A stretch of 64,000 nt of DNA from CAG-698 sp964385755 (GTDB lineage Bacteria; Bacillota_I; Bacilli_A; ML615J-28; CAG-698), in the NCBI GenBank assembly GCA_964385755.1, contig CAYLPZ010000007.1, forward strand, positions 1 through 64,000, given 5' to 3'. Made by a program: the position numbers and the translations under genes. Below are positions 60,752 through 64,000 of this stretch, one piece after another (position 1 is the stretch's first letter; each line of letters begins with the position of its first letter). A model generated the notes under the pieces. That model was not told the DNA's origin, ran no database searches, and worked only from the letters and a program-made list of their open reading frames with translations.

Positions 60752-62392
60752 ATGAAAAAATATATAAGCATACTAATACTTGTAATTTTTGCTGTTTTTA
60801 TAATTTCTTGTGGTGAAAAAAATATTACATCAATTATATCTCCTAATGAAATAACTCTTTTTGTAGGAGAAGAAAAAGAAGTAAATATTGAAACACTTCC
60901 TAGTGATGCTGATGAAAAATATGAAGTTAGTTTTGATAACGGAATTATAACTTTTGAAAATAATATAATAAAAGGATTAGCAAAAGGTGAAACAGTAATT
61001 ACTATTTCAACAAAAAAAGTAACTAAAGAAATTAAAGTAACTGTAATAAGTTTAGATGATATTACACTTTCTATCTCTTTAGATAAAGAAGAATATAGTG
61101 AAGGAGAAAGTGCTAAAGTAACAATAAATTCTAGTTATGAGTTCTTAGGTTATGAAATAAAACTTAATGGAGCTATTCAAAGTAGTGATACTATTACATT
61201 TAATAAAAGTGGATTAAATGAGATAGTAGTATCTCCTATTGGTTTCCCACAAAAGGAAGCAAAAATTACAGTAGATGTTAAATCAAAATTAGTTATTTTA
61301 GACATTATATATAGTATTAAAGATAAAATGGTTGTTAATTCAAGTCAAGAAATTACAGTTAATGTAATTACTCCACTTGATTCATCATTACTAGATGTAA
61401 CAGTAACTAGTAGTGATGAAGATGTAATTTCTGTAAATGGTAAAACTCTTTTTGCTAAAAAAAGTGGAAGTTGTGTTATTAAACTTTCATGTGGTGATGT
61501 AACAAAGGAAGAAACTATTACAGTACTTGGTGAAGATGAAGTAACAATTGTAAGTAATGTTTCTTCACAATATAATGAAGGTGAGCTATTATATGTCCAA
61601 ATTACATCAAATCTTGGAGAAGTTGACTTTGATCTTTCAACATCTGATAGCAGTATAATTAAAGTTGATGGAAAAGTGCTTAGATTCATTAAAAGTGGAA
61701 AGGCAGATATTACTATTTCATTAAAAGATAATTCCAATGTGAAAGTAGTAGTAAATGTTGAAGTGCTTAAAGAGGGAATTATTGGTACAGAAGTTCAAAA
61801 GATATTACAAGAAACATTAGAACAATATATTAATTCTACTAAAGCAACAGTAGAAATTAATCTAACTAATGGTAGTACTAAATATAATGAATTATTTGCT
61901 TTTGAAAAAAATAGCAATAATTTATATAACAAACTATATCATCAATCTAATTCAAATGTCCTTTCGTTTCTTGCAATTAAAGATGATATGATTTACATTA
62001 ACTTAAATGATGTAAAAACAAAATTTGAATGCACTGAAGATGAACAAAATGAGTTAATGGAAAAAGAAAATCTTGAGTATGTTTTAAAAGATGTTACTAG
62101 TTTCTATTTTGATGATGATTTCTTTAAATGTTTATTATTTGAAAAAGCAGAAGGAACATTGTATACTTATTCACTAGACATTAGAAATTATGTATATAAT
62201 GCTAGTAAACCTACTATTAACGTATTAAATATTGATGAAGTTTGTTTATATGTTGAGATGAATGGTGATAAAATAACTTCATGTAAATTAGAATTAAAAT
62301 CATTAGATATTGTAAAAAAAGTAGAGGTATTATATCAAGGATTAGACTTTGTAGCAACATTTCCTAATGATTTAGATTCATACCCAGAATAA
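60752..62392 (+). CDS. Surface lipoprotein with several Ig-like (Big_2-type) domains
   Basis: 546 residues. Signal peptide with lipobox FIISC (Cys about 23). Beta-rich Ig-like repeats follow; the first (about 28-95) has LFVGEEKEVNI and IKGLAKGETVITISTKK, the hallmark of Big_2 domains, and others end with KSGSCVIKLSC and KSGKADITISLK. The last 180 residues form a separate domain (NLYNKLYHQSNSNVLSF) with no family I can name. Its start resembles the Ig-like parts of the binding protein at 20619 and the carboxypeptidase at 44011, so this lineage re-uses the module on many lipoproteins. Function unknown; probably an adhesin or scaffold on the cell surface. Confidence 0.7.
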   Translation: MKKYISILILVIFAVFIISCGEKNITSIISPNEITLFVGEEKEVNIETLPSDADEKYEVSFDNGIITFENNIIKGLAKGETVITISTKKVTKEIKVTVISLDDITLSISLDKEEYSEGESAKVTINSSYEFLGYEIKLNGAIQSSDTITFNKSGLNEIVVSPIGFPQKEAKITVDVKSKLVILDIIYSIKDKMVVNSSQEITVNVITPLDSSLLDVTVTSSDEDVISVNGKTLFAKKSGSCVIKLSCGDVTKEETITVLGEDEVTIVSNVSSQYNEGELLYVQITSNLGEVDFDLSTSDSSIIKVDGKVLRFIKSGKADITISLKDNSNVKVVVNVEVLKEGIIGTEVQKILQETLEQYINSTKATVEINLTNGSTKYNELFAFEKNSNNLYNKLYHQSNSNVLSFLAIKDDMIYINLNDVKTKFECTEDEQNELMEKENLEYVLKDVTSFYFDDDFFKCLLFEKAEGTLYTYSLDIRNYVYNASKPTINVLNIDEVCLYVEMNGDKITSCKLELKSLDIVKKVEVLYQGLDFVATFPNDLDSYPE

Positions 62393-62653
62393 TTTTTAGA
62401 AAAGATGTATAGTAATTAAAAAATAAGCACATACTAAAAGTGCTTAAGCAGAAGATATTCACTAATTATCTTAAAATAATAGTGTATTGTCTCGAGTGGC
62501 TCGAGAAAAACAAGCAAAATAATGCCAGTCGAAAGACAAAAAGTTAATACGTATTAAAAAAAGATTCTTACTTAGTGGTGTATTTCATAGGGATTTTGAA
62601 AAAACAAATTAAAATCAACTAGGAATACACTATTTCGGATGAATCAAAGAAAC
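62393..62653. other. Intergenic region with inverted repeats
   Basis: No gene is seen. TAAGCAC and GTGCTTA (62424-62446) form a hairpin without a T-run. AATAGTGTATT (62478-62488) and its exact reverse complement (62624-62634) are 135 bp apart, with a related GTGTATTTC at 62576-62584. CTCGAGTGGCTCGAG at about 62492 is a short palindrome. The repeats may mark the edge of an accessory segment or a structured RNA. Confidence 0.4.
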
Positions 62654-62687
62654 AGAACTTGGAAGTAAAATCCTAGTTCTTTTTCTT
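62654..62687 (+). terminator. Intrinsic terminator before the accessory module
   Basis: AGAACTTGGA (62654-62663) pairs with TCCTAGTTCT (62671-62680) with one mismatch, followed by TTTTCTTT. Confidence 0.65.
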
Positions 62688-62741
62688 TGCAAAATTTTAC
62701 AAAGATTTCAAATGTTTTATAGTTCTAATAGTCAAAACAAA

Positions 62742-62770
62742 TTGACAAAAGATATAACAATCAGTATAAT
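62742..62770 (+). promoter_or_regulatory. Strong promoter of the HTH-DUF3990 gene
   Basis: Consensus TTGACA (62742-62747) and TATAAT (62765-62770) with exactly 17-bp spacing. Confidence 0.85.
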
Positions 62771-62802
62771 ATAAAGTGTAATAAATGTTATAGGTGGTAT
62801 TT

Positions 62803-63678
62803 ATGCGAGAACTTGTTAAACAAATCAGACAATATACAGGATTAAGCCAAACTGAAATGGCAAAGAAGATTGGTGTTCAGTTCGCCACTATTAACCGTTG
62901 GGAAAACGGACATTCTCAACCTACTCGTCTTGCAGGAGAAAGTCTTTTTGCATTGTGCAAAGATTTTAACGTTCCCGTTTACGATATGATTATAGAAAAG
63001 GTTAAGCGTGAAGTGTCTTCTCTAAAAATTGAAGATGGACGTGTTATTCTTTATCACGGCTCAAAAAGCGGTTTAGTTGGAGATATTGCCCCTATCAGTC
63101 GTGAAAAATGTGACTTTGGTAAAGGTTTTTATATGGGAACGACTCCCGAACAACCGCTTACTCTTGTTTGCGACTTTGAAGAATCAAAATTTTACGTTGT
63201 ATCTATTGATGTAAGCGAACTTGCAACAGTTGAAATTCCTGCGGATATTAATTGGGCAATGATAGTTGCTTATCATCGTGGAAGAATGGAAAGAATTAAA
63301 GGTAGCAAGTTCTATAATAAATATAGCACTATGACAAGCGGTAAAGATTTGGCTATCGGTAGTATTGCAAACGATAGAATGTTCTTTGTTATTGATAACT
63401 TCTTTATGGAGAATATAACGGACATAGCACTTGTAAACAGTTTGTCGGCGTTACAACTTGGCAGACAATACGTTGCTCTTACTGAAAAGGCTTGTAAAGC
63501 AATTAAAGTAGAAAAAGAAATTGAACTTTCCTTCTTTGAAAAGAAAGTATTACGAAATGTAAGCGAAAGGAACCGTCAAAAAGGCATAGAACGTGCTAAT
63601 GAAATCTGCAAGTTACATCGCCGTGAAGGCAAATTCTTCGACGAGATTTTGGACGACGCATTAAAAGGAGATAACTAA
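62803..63678 (+). CDS. XRE helix-turn-helix protein fused to a DUF3990-type ADP-ribosyltransferase-like domain
   Basis: 291 residues from ATG 62803 (TAGGTGG upstream). Residues 1-62 are an XRE DNA-binding domain: LSQTEMAKKIGVQFATINRWENG. Residues about 78-235 match DUF3990, a domain related to ADP-ribosyltransferases: VILYHGSKSG with the H/Y-type first motif, then DFGKGFYMGTTPEQ and FYVVSIDVSEL. The C-terminal tail is basic and helical. Fusion of the DNA-binding and enzyme-like parts suggests an autoregulated toxin or effector. G and C are visibly richer and codon use differs from neighbours, so transfer is likely. The next gene overlaps its stop by one base. Confidence 0.7.
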   Translation: MRELVKQIRQYTGLSQTEMAKKIGVQFATINRWENGHSQPTRLAGESLFALCKDFNVPVYDMIIEKVKREVSSLKIEDGRVILYHGSKSGLVGDIAPISREKCDFGKGFYMGTTPEQPLTLVCDFEESKFYVVSIDVSELATVEIPADINWAMIVAYHRGRMERIKGSKFYNKYSTMTSGKDLAIGSIANDRMFFVIDNFFMENITDIALVNSLSALQLGRQYVALTEKACKAIKVEKEIELSFFEKKVLRNVSERNRQKGIERANEICKLHRREGKFFDEILDDALKGDN

Positions 63679-64000
63679 TGGATGCTTTGGAACTGAAATT
63701 ATGCGATATACAAGGTCGGCTATTTGAACTCTTTGCTAATACGGAATACGATGCCGAAAGCCTTGTAAAAGCGTTTATGAACGGCGAAATTGCAAAAAAT
63801 CTTGATTCTGAATACAACCGTATGCAATGGGCAGGCGAAGAATATCTTTTAGAAGAGCTTATCGCCACTTGCAAAGATAAACTTGAAACAAAGCGTGAAA
63901 CTTTCTCAAAGGACGTTTTGTTTTGGATGGGTTACGTTTACCGCTATTGGCATTTTTATACGGAAGAAGAAAGCAACAAGATATATAAGCAAGCACCGTT
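63678..64000 (+). CDS. Partner gene of the HTH-DUF3990 protein, partial
   Basis: The ATG overlaps the TAA of the upstream gene (TAATG) and AAAGGAG lies 8 bp before it. The frame is open to the window end (107 codons seen). The product is soluble and acidic (EYNRMQWAGEEYLLEELIAT, then LFWMGYVYRYWHFYTEEESN). Tight coupling to an ADP-ribosyltransferase-like protein suggests an antitoxin or immunity role, but I cannot name the family with confidence. The gene is cut by the window edge. Confidence 0.6.
   Translation, partial: MDALELKLCDIQGRLFELFANTEYDAESLVKAFMNGEIAKNLDSEYNRMQWAGEEYLLEELIATCKDKLETKRETFSKDVLFWMGYVYRYWHFYTEEESNKIYKQAP

Overview
The window is AT-rich with short intergenic gaps, strong AGGAGG-type ribosome binding sites, a T-box leader, lipoprotein signal peptides, a MarR-controlled drug exporter pair and a FakA/FakB pair. 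Together these suggest a low-GC Bacillota genome, most likely an uncultured gut Bacilli lineage (Erysipelotrichales or RF39-like; this placement is inference). TGG is the Trp codon in the core genes, and TGA acts as a real stop where genes overlap (40369-41445 and 33989-34570), so the standard bacterial code applies. I found no rRNA, tRNA or CRISPR array.

Layout. 0-5 kb: two membrane protein genes (one interrupted by an amber codon), then a tryptophan-type T-box leading a three-gene ABC importer of the TrpXYZ kind. 5-14 kb: a MarR regulator with a 26-bp palindromic operator and a heterodimeric ABC exporter, a TetR regulator with a small membrane protein, a secreted phosphoesterase, AcpS and a two-component system. 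14-20 kb: FakB and FakA (fatty acid kinase), an orphan HicB-like protein and a large DUF885 peptidase lipoprotein. 20-30 kb: a complete oligopeptide (Opp-type) ABC transporter under three LacI/CcpA-like operators. A terminator separates its binding protein from the rest. The OppC-, OppD- and OppF-like proteins carry unusual insertions. 30-32 kb: AzlCD and a HAD phosphatase.

32.3-38.9 kb is a foreign-looking island. Its left edge holds a decayed serine recombinase and an IS3-type transposase fragment. Its body is a one-directional gene set: four tandem proteasome-fold (Ntn-hydrolase-like) proteins in A-B-A-B order, then a soluble, 450-residue FtsH-like AAA+ zinc protease. Around them lie three broken genes: a small membrane-anchored protein, a protein with two tandem FtsK-gamma-like winged helices, and a MYG1-like hydrolase. 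The four proteasome-like genes and the FtsH-like gene are all open while their companions carry stops or frameshifts. This is the best candidate for an undescribed system: an alternating-subunit proteasome-like particle linked to a non-membrane FtsH relative.

39-62.4 kb returns to host-like genes: phosphoesterase, flavin reductase, a YhaO/YhaN-type nuclease pair, a D-Ala-D-Ala carboxypeptidase lipoprotein, TyrS, a purine permease, an ABC-F protein, a second DegV/FakB protein, a U32 peptidase, an acyltransferase-like protein, an EF-G paralogue, an RluA pseudouridine synthase and an Ig-like lipoprotein. From about 62.7 kb the composition changes again. An XRE-HTH protein fused to a DUF3990-type ADP-ribosyltransferase-like domain overlaps a partner gene that runs off the window, suggesting a toxin-antitoxin-like accessory module.
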